From Promethearchaeota archaeon (GTDB taxonomy: Archaea; Asgardarchaeota; Thorarchaeia; Thorarchaeales; Thorarchaeaceae), in contig JALVPN010000041.1 of the NCBI GenBank assembly GCA_027031765.1, positions 1-47,128 on the forward strand: a stretch of DNA of 47,128 bases. The letters are read 5' to 3'. The notes under the pieces were generated by a model that did not search any database, was not told the DNA's origin, and saw only the letters and a program-made list of their open reading frames with translations. The position numbers and the translations under genes were made by a program. Of this stretch, positions 18,157-27,524 are shown piece after piece; position 1 is the stretch's first letter; each line of letters opens with the position of its first letter.

Positions 18157-19335
18157 ATGGAGTACGGAATGACGATGAAGTTCAGGACAGCATCCATTGT
18201 GCCTCCCCCGATTGTCGAACTGTCACTTGCTGCCCGTCGCTTTGCATCCAGACCGGACTACCTGGATCTGGGGCAGGGGGTACCGGGCTTCATCCCGCCA
18301 AGGGCTGCGCTGGCCGTCCTGAGTGACAGGATCCACCACCCCTCCGCACACAGGTATACTCCCGACGAGGGCCACATCGAGCTGCGTGAGGAGCTGGCAG
18401 TGTATCTGCGACGCATGTCTGGCGTGCTCGTGGACCCGGAACGTGAGGTGGTGATAACTGCGGGCGCGAACCAGGCCTTTGCTGGAGTTGTCCTGACGGT
18501 TGTGAGTCCCGGAGACCGTGTCATCATGCCTGCCCCCTACTACTTCAACTCGTACATGGCAGTCCAGATTGCCGGGGGCATACCGGTGCCGGCACCTGTG
18601 GACCACGAGTTCCAGCCCGTCCCGGAGGTGATTGAGGGGCTTGTTGACAGCCGCACGCGCGTGGTGCTCCTCGTATCGCCAAACAACCCTACTGGGGCTG
18701 TGTACGAGCGCTCACGTATCGACCAGATTGTGGACATCTGTCTGGAACACGACCTCCTCCTTGTTTCGGACGAGACGTATGCGCGTCTGGTCTTTGATGA
18801 CGCACGGCACTACAGTGCAAGGTCGCGCCGCGATGCCTGCGAGAATGTCGTAATGATTGGCAGCTTCTCAAAGGACTTTGGGATGAGTGGCTGGCGTGTG
18901 GGCTACATTGTGGCGCCCGAACACTTTGTCAGGGAGTACCTGAAGGTCCACGACACCGTGACGATATGTGCACCGACGGCAGGCCAGCTATTGGCACTGG
19001 AAGTCCTCAGGTATGGACTTGATACCCTCGACGATGAGATCCGGCGCATGGCGGCACTCCGTGACCTGGCGTACCGGCGTGCCTTCGAGATAGATGCCCT
19101 CGAAGTGGTGCGCACTGCTGGGACCTTCTATATGTTCCCGCGTGTGCGGTCATCGCTCTCGACGCGCGGACTTGCTCTCGACATCCTTGAGAAGAAGCAC
19201 ATCTTCCTGCTCCCCGGGAGCCTCTTCGGGGAGGTGGGCGAGGGCCACCTCAGACTATCCCTCGGCCCCTTGACCGCAGATGCTGTGGACGAGGCGTTCG
19301 ACCGTTTGGCCTCGTATTTCGCGTCGCGTCCCTGA
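18157..19335 (+). CDS. Class I/II pyridoxal-phosphate aminotransferase
   Basis: LLVSPNNPTGAVYERS, SFSKDFGMSGWRVGYIVAP (PLP Lys). Confidence 0.92.
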   Translation: MEYGMTMKFRTASIVPPPIVELSLAARRFASRPDYLDLGQGVPGFIPPRAALAVLSDRIHHPSAHRYTPDEGHIELREELAVYLRRMSGVLVDPEREVVITAGANQAFAGVVLTVVSPGDRVIMPAPYYFNSYMAVQIAGGIPVPAPVDHEFQPVPEVIEGLVDSRTRVVLLVSPNNPTGAVYERSRIDQIVDICLEHDLLLVSDETYARLVFDDARHYSARSRRDACENVVMIGSFSKDFGMSGWRVGYIVAPEHFVREYLKVHDTVTICAPTAGQLLALEVLRYGLDTLDDEIRRMAALRDLAYRRAFEIDALEVVRTAGTFYMFPRVRSSLSTRGLALDILEKKHIFLLPGSLFGEVGEGHLRLSLGPLTADAVDEAFDRLASYFASRP

Positions 19336-19349
19336 AACATCACCGCGCC

Positions 19350-20654
19350 TCAGAGGTCCTCGTAGGCCTCCCACTCCCAGTCAGTGACGGCGTACTTGAT
19401 GTAGCGTTCCCATTCCTCGGTCTTGAGTTCAAGGAACGCCTCTACTATGTCCCGGCCAAGGGCCTTGCGGATGACGGTGTCACGGCGGAGGGCGTCAAGG
19501 GCCGCTATCAGGCTCTCCGGCAGGACCTTAATCCCGAGCTTCTCGCGCTCTCTTTCGTCCATCTCGAATATGTTCTCCTTCCGTGGTTCGGGTGGTGTTA
19601 GACCTCTCTCTATACCGTCGAGGCCTGATGCGAGGAGCGCTGTGAACAGCATGTACGGGTTCGCTGTCGCATCGGACGCCCTGTACTCAAGGGCTGCCTT
19701 CTTGGCCCCCTCGAAGAGCGGCACACGCACAAGAGCGGTCCTATTGAGGGCGCCCCACGTAATGTATACTGGGGCCTCATAGTGCGGGACGAGCCTCTTG
19801 TAGGAGTTTATTGTTGGGTTTGCTATAGCGGTTATTGCCGGGGCGTGTTCGAGGAGTCCAGCAACGAACATCCTAGCGGTCTCTGAGAGCTCTCTGCCTC
19901 CTGCCCCGAAAAGGTTTTTGTCCTCCTCCCACAGCTGGAGGTGACAGTGCAGGCCGCTACCCGCCTCTTGCGGGAACGGCTTGGGCATGAACGTGACCCC
20001 GATGCCGTGTTTCCTTGCAAGTGCGTGTGCAGCATTCTTGAAGGTCAGGAATGCATCAGCCATCCTCCTGGCCTCCGCATGCTGTATCTCAATCTCCTGC
20101 TGCCCATGTCCCACCTCGTGGTGTATGACATGTGGCTCAAGGCCCATGCCCCTTATGACATGTGCGAGTTCGAGGAGCAGTTCGGCGTTCGAGCTCACAG
20201 GGTGGGCATCGGCATACTGTGCATCATCAAGTGGTCGCCTGCTGTCAGCAACAAAATAGAACTCGGGTTCAATTTTAACCCTCAGTTCTCTCTCTTCACC
20301 GAGCTGTCTCTCACAGAACCCGTGGAGCACTCCACGACAGTCGCGTGAGTAGTACTTGCGGTTGCTCTCAATGTCGCGAACCTTCCGGTCGACAAAACAC
20401 ATCACTGCCGCCCGTCTCGGCACCGTGTATGGCAGTTCGACGAGCGAGTCCGGGTCTGCTATCAGTCTGAGGTCTGAGGCCTCCACACTTGAGAGGCCAG
20501 CTATCGAGCTGCCGTCAAGCGAGGTACCGCGCTCTAGTGCGGGGTCTTTGCGCACCTCGCCCAGGGTGGCGACCGGCCTGCACGGGACGGTCATTGCTTT
20601 GAGCCTTCCTAGGATGTCTGCAAACCTGAACTCAATGAACTCTATCTTGTCCAT
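19350..20654 (-). CDS. glnA: Glutamine synthetase family protein
   Basis: LDGSSIAG, KIEPEFYFV, GVTFMPKPFPQEAGSGLHCHLQLW, NPTINSYKRLVP. Confidence 0.9.
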   Translation of the reverse strand: MDKIEFIEFRFADILGRLKAMTVPCRPVATLGEVRKDPALERGTSLDGSSIAGLSSVEASDLRLIADPDSLVELPYTVPRRAAVMCFVDRKVRDIESNRKYYSRDCRGVLHGFCERQLGEERELRVKIEPEFYFVADSRRPLDDAQYADAHPVSSNAELLLELAHVIRGMGLEPHVIHHEVGHGQQEIEIQHAEARRMADAFLTFKNAAHALARKHGIGVTFMPKPFPQEAGSGLHCHLQLWEEDKNLFGAGGRELSETARMFVAGLLEHAPAITAIANPTINSYKRLVPHYEAPVYITWGALNRTALVRVPLFEGAKKAALEYRASDATANPYMLFTALLASGLDGIERGLTPPEPRKENIFEMDEREREKLGIKVLPESLIAALDALRRDTVIRKALGRDIVEAFLELKTEEWERYIKYAVTDWEWEAYEDL

Positions 20655-20759
20655 AGGCGAGTGCTCCTAGGGAGTTGGTGGCCTGCTCTGCTCCGAGCCT
20701 GTATATAATCCCTATTGATGCGCTGCTGTCATGGTCCTGCTTTGAGCTGGCCTCCTGTG

Positions 20760-21068
20760 TCAGCTCCACAGCTCATTGTACCACTCCTGCGCGTCCCTGC
20801 CCACTTCAAGCCTTATTGACCCACTGAGGACGCTCACCTCATCGCCTTCCCTGACCTCGAAGTTCATGGCTGATATCCTGATGGCCTTCTTCTCAAGGTG
20901 GACGTTGTTGATGTTCCGGGCATGGAGTCGTGCAACTCTCTTTCCACCGTCCATCACGAGCATCAGGTCCTCATAGGTCACGTCGCACTTCATCTTGAAC
21001 TTCCGGTCACGTAGCGGGCCCATGTGCACCTCAAGGTTTGAGAACTCGGCCTTGACTCCCTTCGCCAT
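20760..21068 (-). CDS. Small conserved-looking protein of unknown function
   Basis: From internal Met: MAKGVKAEFSNLEVHMGPLRDRKFKMKCDVTYEDLM...; A+T-rich upstream element 'catatttaag' near 21126. Confidence 0.55.
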   Translation of the reverse strand: MAKGVKAEFSNLEVHMGPLRDRKFKMKCDVTYEDLMLVMDGGKRVARLHARNINNVHLEKKAIRISAMNFEVREGDEVSVLSGSIRLEVGRDAQEWYNELWS

Positions 21069-21240
21069 CACTGTGTTCACAGCCGTATGCTTACCTGTTT
21101 GGACCGCCCCCTCAGAGTACGCGTGCATATTTAAGTGCAAGGGGCCATGAGGACTCCTGAGTTGTCCGGGGCCCCTCACGGCCATCTCCCCGGGTCCGGG
21201 ACGTGGGCCTGTGGTCAGTGGGCCCCTATGGGTGGCGGTC

Positions 21241-22083
21241 ATGAGGAGCGGACTGTTCATTGGCACCAGTGGATGGTCATATCGTGAGGACTGGCGTGGC
21301 ATCTTCTACGATCCAGGTGCTCCCATGCTGGCCCAGTACTTCCTGTACTTCGACACCGTGGAGATCAACTCCACTTTCTACGGGCAGCCACGCAGGCAGT
21401 TCATCGACCACCTGACACACTCTGTAGGGCCGGACAAGTTCTTCACGGTCAAGATGCCACGCATGGTCACGCACGAGGGACGGCTCGATGTCCATGGTGA
21501 TGCCAGTCGACACCTTGAAGAGTTCCTGGCACTCCTCCACCCACTTGCCCCCAAGGTTGAGGCCGTGCTCATACAGTTACCCCCATGGGACATCGACCAG
21601 ATGGCCGACCTTGAGGCGTTCCTCTCAGGTCTTGACAGGACGTTCCGTTATGCCATCGAGTTCCGTCACGAGAGCTGGCTGGTCCCGAAGACCTGGCGCC
21701 TGCTCGAAGACTATGACATCGCCTATGTGGTGGTCGACCAGCCACTGCTCCCCGTGGATTTGCGGGTGACAACGGACTTCTCCTATGTGCGATGGCACGG
21801 GCACGGCGCCAGGCCATGGTATGATTACCGCTATTCACTTGAAGAGCTCAGTGCGTGGGTGCCACGGCTCCGCCAGCTGCAAGATGAGGTGCCCCTCCTG
21901 CTCGGCTACTTCAACAACCATTTTCGAGGCAATGCACCACTGAATGCGCTCCAGATGCTTAATCTCCTCTCGTCCCTTGAGGGACGACATGCAGCCAAAC
22001 TACAACGGATGATACGGGCTGCCTCTGTGGTCCAGATGTCCCTCTCCGACTTCGAGAGGGATGCTGAAGAGTCACAGTACTGA
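21241..22083 (+). CDS. DUF72 family protein
   Basis: LFIGTSGWSYREDWRGIFY, FDTVEINSTFYGQPRR, YAIEFRHESW, YVRWHGHGARPWYDYRYS. Confidence 0.92.
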   Translation: MRSGLFIGTSGWSYREDWRGIFYDPGAPMLAQYFLYFDTVEINSTFYGQPRRQFIDHLTHSVGPDKFFTVKMPRMVTHEGRLDVHGDASRHLEEFLALLHPLAPKVEAVLIQLPPWDIDQMADLEAFLSGLDRTFRYAIEFRHESWLVPKTWRLLEDYDIAYVVVDQPLLPVDLRVTTDFSYVRWHGHGARPWYDYRYSLEELSAWVPRLRQLQDEVPLLLGYFNNHFRGNAPLNALQMLNLLSSLEGRHAAKLQRMIRAASVVQMSLSDFERDAEESQY

Positions 22084-22670
22084 GCTGCACTGTACTTGCT
22101 GATGAGCTAGCGTAGTGATGTCGGGCAGTATGCGTCCACTCAGGGAGTGCAGCAATGTTTGGGTTCACAGATGGTGTCAGCTGCTACTACATGCGAATGG
22201 AGGTCTTGTTTGGGCTGAACACCGTCCCTGCATGACCGACCGGTGGTGGTGGCACGCCGTCCATACCGTGACTACCCCCTACAGTGTGTGCAGTCGGTTC
22301 AGTACTGTGACCGGGTGGTCCTCTAGGCCGCCCGCCTCTTCTTGTCACAGGCCTCCTGTTCTCGTCAGTACCACAACACATGTTGTGGTCTTCCAGTCTT
22401 CCTCCTCACGGCTCCTGCTGGCCGCTGGACGCAGCTACGTCCGTGGAGTGTTGGGGATCTGTGATGCTGGGTGAGCACGCTATGGACTCCTCCCGACCAA
22501 TCTCTGGTCCTACCCGACTGTGAGAGTGGTCTACGTGCAGCGGGTCGTGGCTTGCCGTGGAGCGATAGTGCCGGCCCCATGACGTCGGACTCGTGATGTG
22601 ATGTAGTCCGTCCCGACGGTGGCACTTGCCGCTCGGAAAGCCTAATAAGCAGTCCTCCTGTCCTCGCCCA

Positions 22671-23132
22671 ATGACAGGTGAACCGGTAATGAGCTCAGAG
22701 GTTGTTGCTGAGGCCATGATACGGTCTCCACGTGATGGTCGTCCGCGCAGGGGTCGTGGGTTCAGCCGTGAAGAGATAAGGCGGGCAGGGCTCACGGTAC
22801 ACGAGGCACGTCGCATTGGTCTGATGGTGGATGTACGACGGAAGACCGTGTATGACGAGAACGTGGAGGCGGTCAGGCAGCTGCTCGCTGACCTGGAGAC
22901 CATGGGGCCGGGGGTCACTGCTCCAGCGTCAGACAAGGGCCGTGACGCTGCAGTCCGTGCTCTCTCGTTCCTGAAGGAGGTGACAGAGGCCGACGCCGAA
23001 GCGCTCGTTGCCGCCGGAGTCCGTTCTCTTGAAGACCTTGCCTACTGCGATATCTCTGCTGTCGTGTCCAAGACGGGTATCGACCAGGACCGTCTCACAT
23101 CGATGGTAAAGGCTGCACTGAAGAAGGTGTGA
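22671..23132 (+). CDS. Eukaryotic-type ribosomal protein eL13-like domain with C-terminal helix-hairpin-helix-like extension
   Basis: PRRGRGFSREEIRRAGLTVHEARRIGLMVDVRRKTVYDENVEAVRQL resembles the eL13 core; C-term LVAAGVRSLEDLAYCDISAVVSKTGIDQDRLTSMV. Confidence 0.75.
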   Translation: MTGEPVMSSEVVAEAMIRSPRDGRPRRGRGFSREEIRRAGLTVHEARRIGLMVDVRRKTVYDENVEAVRQLLADLETMGPGVTAPASDKGRDAAVRALSFLKEVTEADAEALVAAGVRSLEDLAYCDISAVVSKTGIDQDRLTSMVKAALKKV

Positions 23133-23154
23133 TGCACAGGGACATCCCAACTAC

Positions 23155-23196
23155 GTAGAGTATCCCCTGCTGTTCGTAGAGTATTCCCTGCTGTTG
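23155..23196. repeat. Two-copy 21-bp tandem repeat
   Basis: gtagagtatcccctgctgttc followed by gtagagtattccctgctgttg. Confidence 0.85.
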
Positions 23197-23488
23197 CACG
23201 GTGTGCGTGGCAATGGGCACTGTTCCGACCGGCCCGACACGCCATTCCAGCACAGCAGGTCAGTGTGGTCACTGTAGTGCCGACCGGCCCACTCATTGTC
23301 CCGCCTAGCGAGCTGGCACGACCAGCTGAAGATGTGGTGCCCTGCTGAACAGGTGACTGGTGGGGGCTGTCAGTGTTGTCCATTCACCTGTTTCCACCGC
23401 TCCACCGGCAACATGTGCCCTTGCCAGTCACATCCCCTTGAGCGCTCGGAGAGTTGTGCGGGAAGCTACTTGAGCCACCGAACACCAC

Positions 23489-24437
23489 TTGTTTGCCATT
23501 CACCACTGGTACCCGTGGGACTGCTGGTGGTGCCGGTTGGGCCTAGAGCATGTGCTGACCAAACTCAGGTCTGACGAGTCCGTACGGGGGTATGCACTAC
23601 TGACCAGTTCCGGCCGGCCAGTCCTCTCATTCAGGCTGCCCGAGGAGGTCATGTCAAGGACACATGGCACCCTGCAGGTATTGGCGGCCTCGCTCAGGCC
23701 CGTGAATGTCATTGCTGACGAGGGGACTGCTGTTCTCGCACATCTGAACTCTGACTAGGTACTCACTGTCACATTTGATTCCAAGTTGAACCTTGGCGAG
23801 GCCCTCGAGAGAACCCCGGTTGTTGTGACCCTCCTCAGGCGGGCAGACCTCCCCGAACCCCCAGACTCAGAGGTCTCTGTGCCCACTGTTGAGATTCGGG
23901 TGGTCCACACTGCCGCCACTGTGGGCCCAACATGGTCCGCTTAGGGGCCCCTTTTGCCACGCCCCGCGTTCCAGATACGCCACGGCTGTGTGATGTCACC
24001 GGACAGACGCTACGATGAGGCAATCCGCATCGGTTACGACCTGGATGTCCAGATACGGTCATGGTTCTCAAACATGGGCCTTGACATGCTGATGTATGTT
24101 GACAGCAACAACACCCTCACATCGAGATTGCCGAAAACTTGCGCAGGATGTCGAGAGGGTGATCAATGTCCTGCAGTGGTGCTATGATAACTGGGTTGTC
24201 GGTGCTGAATGTCCTGAAGAGCAGGCGCCAGCAAAGAGGGAAATCCTTGAGATGCCCACGTACGAAGGGCACCTTGAGGACGCCAAGAAATAGCACCGGA
24301 GAGTCCTTGAACTGTGCTACGGTACGAGGACGGTCCAGGAGGTTGCCGACCATCTGGGCCTCCTCTACTTGGATGTGTTGAAGGCCATACTCCCCTATCG
24401 GGACAAGACTCTGAGAATGGTGCGTCGTACAAGATGA
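23489..24437 (+). pseudogene. Decayed paralogue of the Roadblock-like/wHTH protein at 26502-27485
   Basis: GLEHVLTKLRSDESVRGYALLTSSGRPVLSFRLPEEV aligns to DLERALSKLRFDDQVIGYSLMTKAGRPFVSFSFPDDL; VLTVTFDSKLNLGEALERT to ILTVLYVPELQLGLAIAKT; YGTRTVQEVADHLGLLYLDVLKAI to DGTRTPEEIAEALGIPHAKVVQAL; interrupted by TAGs at 23756, 23942 and 24291 plus frameshifts near 24115-24150. Confidence 0.85.
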
Positions 24438-24453
24438 CTGTGGAGGTCAAGTC

Positions 24454-24957
24454 GTGGGTGTGAAGGGAAAGTTGGCATGGGCACTGAAGACTGACAGGGT
24501 ATCGGAGCCGTCATTCCAGGCCATCTACCGCGAGTTCGTGAACCTGCTACTTGAGACATGCGAGAGCGTTGACGAGATCAACCGCCGACTGAAAGAGGTC
24601 GGCTTTCATGTTGGGGGGCGTATCCTCCCTTAGTATGCCGACAAGATACGGGAGCACGCAAAGGAGTTCCATGAGTCTGCGTCAACCTTGCAGCTGGCGT
24701 ACAAGGTGAACCTTGGACAGGAGTTCACGACCGTGTGGATTAGAAACGACCGAAAGACCATCAAGTTCAGCGATGAACGGTGTGTCATCTGCGAGGGAGT
24801 TGAGATTGCGGACATGCCGGGACTGCAGTACTGCAACCTTTTGAGTGGCGTGTTCCAGGCTGTCCTGGGCCTCCGGGGCTTCAAGGGCACGACGTATCAG
24901 GAGACCTGTCGGGCACTCGGCGACCCGGAGTGCATGTGGACAACCAAGTCCGAATAG
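24454..24957 (+). pseudogene. Decayed V4R/TRAPP Bet3-like gene
   Basis: YREFVNLLLETCESVDEINRRLKEVGFHVGGRILP*YADKIREHAKEF...ADMPGLQYCNLLSGVFQAVLGLRGF...DPECMWT; in-frame TAG at 24631-24633. Confidence 0.8.
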
Positions 24958-25136
24958 ACCGCGCACCACCCACACCCGGTGCACTTGGTATGTATGTTGG
25001 ACACTGGAGTGGTCAGCCCATCCTGACCGGCCGGTCTCCGCAAAGGTAAAGAGTGGTAGTAGTCTTACCAGGCCTGCATGTGTCGGCTGTCACCTGCACA
25101 ACAATGGTCGCCGTGTGCACGCGAGAGGAGATAGAC

Positions 25137-25637
25137 ATGGGTCAAATTACCGGTGCCTTCCTTGGATTCATCACTGCATTCATTGCCTGCTTCCTGATAC
25201 TGCTCTTCGGGACGTTCGTCCCAGAGGATGTCGTGGCGTCCAGCATAGTGGACGACTTCGTCGGGCACCCCGACTTGGAACTGAAGCTTGCCATTGTTGG
25301 GACCGTCCTGTACCCACCCCACCTGGGCCAGATGTTACCGTACGGTGCGCAGCAGAGCACCGTGCTCATGGCCCTAGTGTGGGGCCTCGGGGGCCTGCTC
25401 GCCGGCCTCGTTTCTCGTGACATCGTGAAAGGGGTCTTTGCAGCAATCTTTGCCGTGGTCATCGGTGCTGTGCTGACATGGCTGATGGTCTTCATTGTCC
25501 AGACTGCCGACATCGCCGCAATCTTTGGGTCGTTGTCACTCCTGATCTTACAAGTCACTTTTGAGGGGACATTATACCCGCTAATAGCTGCAGTGATTGG
25601 TGGTCTCCTCGGGAGTGCTATCACGCGCGAGCGGTAG
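25137..25637 (+). CDS. Multi-pass membrane protein of unknown function
   Basis: MGQITGAFLGFITAFIACFLILLFG... at least 4 predicted TM helices. Confidence 0.65.
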   Translation: MGQITGAFLGFITAFIACFLILLFGTFVPEDVVASSIVDDFVGHPDLELKLAIVGTVLYPPHLGQMLPYGAQQSTVLMALVWGLGGLLAGLVSRDIVKGVFAAIFAVVIGAVLTWLMVFIVQTADIAAIFGSLSLLILQVTFEGTLYPLIAAVIGGLLGSAITRER

Positions 25638-26360
25638 TCAGTCCTGATGACCTGCACCGACAGCCCCCACACATTCCTCCCACTCGTCCTCAGCGGCTCC
25701 CATCTCCAGCTGTCGTCCGCAATATGCACAGACGAGTGGGTTCGACTTGAAGACCGCGCCGCATGTGCACACCGTTTCGATTTTCAGTGGTGGTGGTACC
25801 TGCTGTCTGCGGGTGATGGCCGTCTTCAGGGTGGCCGTCGTCATCCACCCGGGCACGGAGAGGCCAGACGCCAACATCGCAGCAACGAAGTGCAGGAACA
25901 GTGCCCAGTTCCGGGCATCTCTGTCGCCAGTCCAAAGTGTGGGGTCAAGTAGGAGGGCTGATGTCAGCGAACCAAGGAGCACAAGCCCTCCCATCCAGAC
26001 GGATGTGCGCATACAGTTGCTGCGTGATGTGGCGGGGATCCCCGCAACAGCACCCATCAGGGCCCACACAAGGGCGTACTGAATCCATGCACCAGCACTG
26101 GCTGATGTCATGCTGACCGGGTGGAGGTGCTGAGTGCCTGTCAGGAACACCCACAAGGGCCAGGACAAGCGCACTGGATACCCGGGCTCCTGGAGGTCTT
26201 TCAAGACGACCACTGCAACTGCTCCCAGTGAAACGCCAACCATGGCGCCGAGAAAGTCTCTCAAGGCCTGCCGTCTCCGCGCTTGGGCACAGTTGTAGCC
26301 CGGGGGAGTGCTCCCGGCCATCGCCGGACGTCCATCCATCAGACGGACCCGTGCCCGCAT
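25638..26360 (-). CDS. Membrane protein with C-terminal zinc ribbon
   Basis: Four hydrophobic segments, then CTCGAVFKSNPLVCAYCGRQLE; stop abuts the stop of the convergent gene. Confidence 0.65.
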   Translation of the reverse strand: MRARVRLMDGRPAMAGSTPPGYNCAQARRRQALRDFLGAMVGVSLGAVAVVVLKDLQEPGYPVRLSWPLWVFLTGTQHLHPVSMTSASAGAWIQYALVWALMGAVAGIPATSRSNCMRTSVWMGGLVLLGSLTSALLLDPTLWTGDRDARNWALFLHFVAAMLASGLSVPGWMTTATLKTAITRRQQVPPPLKIETVCTCGAVFKSNPLVCAYCGRQLEMGAAEDEWEECVGAVGAGHQD

Positions 26361-26501
26361 GTGTGTGTCCTCTCGCTGATGCGGAACACTTAATGGTTTC
26401 TAAGGCGCCTTACAAGAATGGCTGAGTATGGAACCACAATGCTTTTCAGACCTCTAGACGACATACGAGCTTGTCCTGCAGGTCTGGACTAACAAGAGGC
26501 T

Positions 26502-27485
26502 GTGAGGTGGACCAGGGTGCCGGGTGACCTTGAAAGAGCGCTTTCGAAGTTGAGGTTTGATGACCAAGTGATTGGCTATTCGTTGATGACCAAAGCGGGG
26601 CGCCCGTTCGTGAGCTTCTCTTTCCCGGATGACCTGTTCCCCCGTGTCAAAGAGAGCATCAGCCTCTACAAGGCAGACCTGCGTCTCATGACCATTGACA
26701 CGGACAAGGGCCTCGTTGTCCTGTCACCCGTGGACAACAACTGGATCCTGACCGTGCTGTATGTGCCAGAGCTCCAGCTTGGGCTTGCCATCGCGAAGAC
26801 CAAGAACGTGCTCCGTCAGCTTGAGGGTGCCGAGCTGCCACCGCCGCCAGAAGACTTCGAGGACTCGGCCGAGGAGAACCTCCAGGTGTTGGAGCGTGTC
26901 GCAATCCAGGCTGCGTCGACATCCACAGTCACGAGCACAGTCGCGCCCCCAGCCGCCCCTGTAGAAGAGGCGGTGCCGGCAGAGAAGTCCCCTGAGGACT
27001 TTGTGGTGACTCCGAGCACGGTCCCAAAGAAGGGCCCCCAGTACTCTCTGGCCCTCTCCCTAGACTCGCCCCTCTACAATGACATGCGTGAGCGCTACCG
27101 CAACTTTGGTTTCGACGTCCTCATGCTTGTCGACGGCACGATGACCGCTGGTCAGATTGCCGAGGCGATGTTCCAGCCCAACGACCGCATCATCGAGCTA
27201 CTGAAGTGGGCTGCGTCAAAGGACATCGTTGAGGTGCCGGAGGCGGAGGCCGCAGGCCAGGCAGTTTCGGAGCCCACAGCGATAGGACGCTTCGTCAAGT
27301 GTCCAAAGTTCGAGGGCGACATCTCAAAGGTGCGGGCTGAGGACCGGCAGATAATCAGCATGTGCGACGGCACCAGGACTCCTGAGGAGATTGCAGAGGC
27401 GCTTGGAATCCCCCACGCAAAGGTAGTCCAGGCCCTTGGCCGGAACCGTCGTTATGGCCTGAAGATGATTGGCCGGGCCAAGTAA
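26502..27485 (+). CDS. Roadblock/LC7-like domain protein with two C-terminal winged-helix-like repeats
   Basis: DLERALSKLRFDDQVIGYSLMTKAGRPFVSF...ILTVLYVPELQLGLAIAKT; Ala/Pro linker; DGTMTAGQIAEAMFQPNDRIIELLKWA and DGTRTPEEIAEALGIPHAKVVQAL. Confidence 0.75.
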   Translation: MRWTRVPGDLERALSKLRFDDQVIGYSLMTKAGRPFVSFSFPDDLFPRVKESISLYKADLRLMTIDTDKGLVVLSPVDNNWILTVLYVPELQLGLAIAKTKNVLRQLEGAELPPPPEDFEDSAEENLQVLERVAIQAASTSTVTSTVAPPAAPVEEAVPAEKSPEDFVVTPSTVPKKGPQYSLALSLDSPLYNDMRERYRNFGFDVLMLVDGTMTAGQIAEAMFQPNDRIIELLKWAASKDIVEVPEAEAAGQAVSEPTAIGRFVKCPKFEGDISKVRAEDRQIISMCDGTRTPEEIAEALGIPHAKVVQALGRNRRYGLKMIGRAK

Positions 27486-27524
27486 GGACGGCCAGTTCCA
27501 ACTGTTCCCAGAGGTGCACCAGTC

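Noticed and set aside
22406-22936. 176-aa minus-strand ORF overlapping the eL13 gene
   Set aside because: Ser/Arg/Thr-rich shadow composition; eL13-like coding on the + strand is convincing.
23489-24957. Amber (pyrrolysine) recoding as the explanation for the TAG interruptions
   Set aside because: Frameshifts are also present and TAG terminates many ordinary genes in this window; kept only as a low-priority check.
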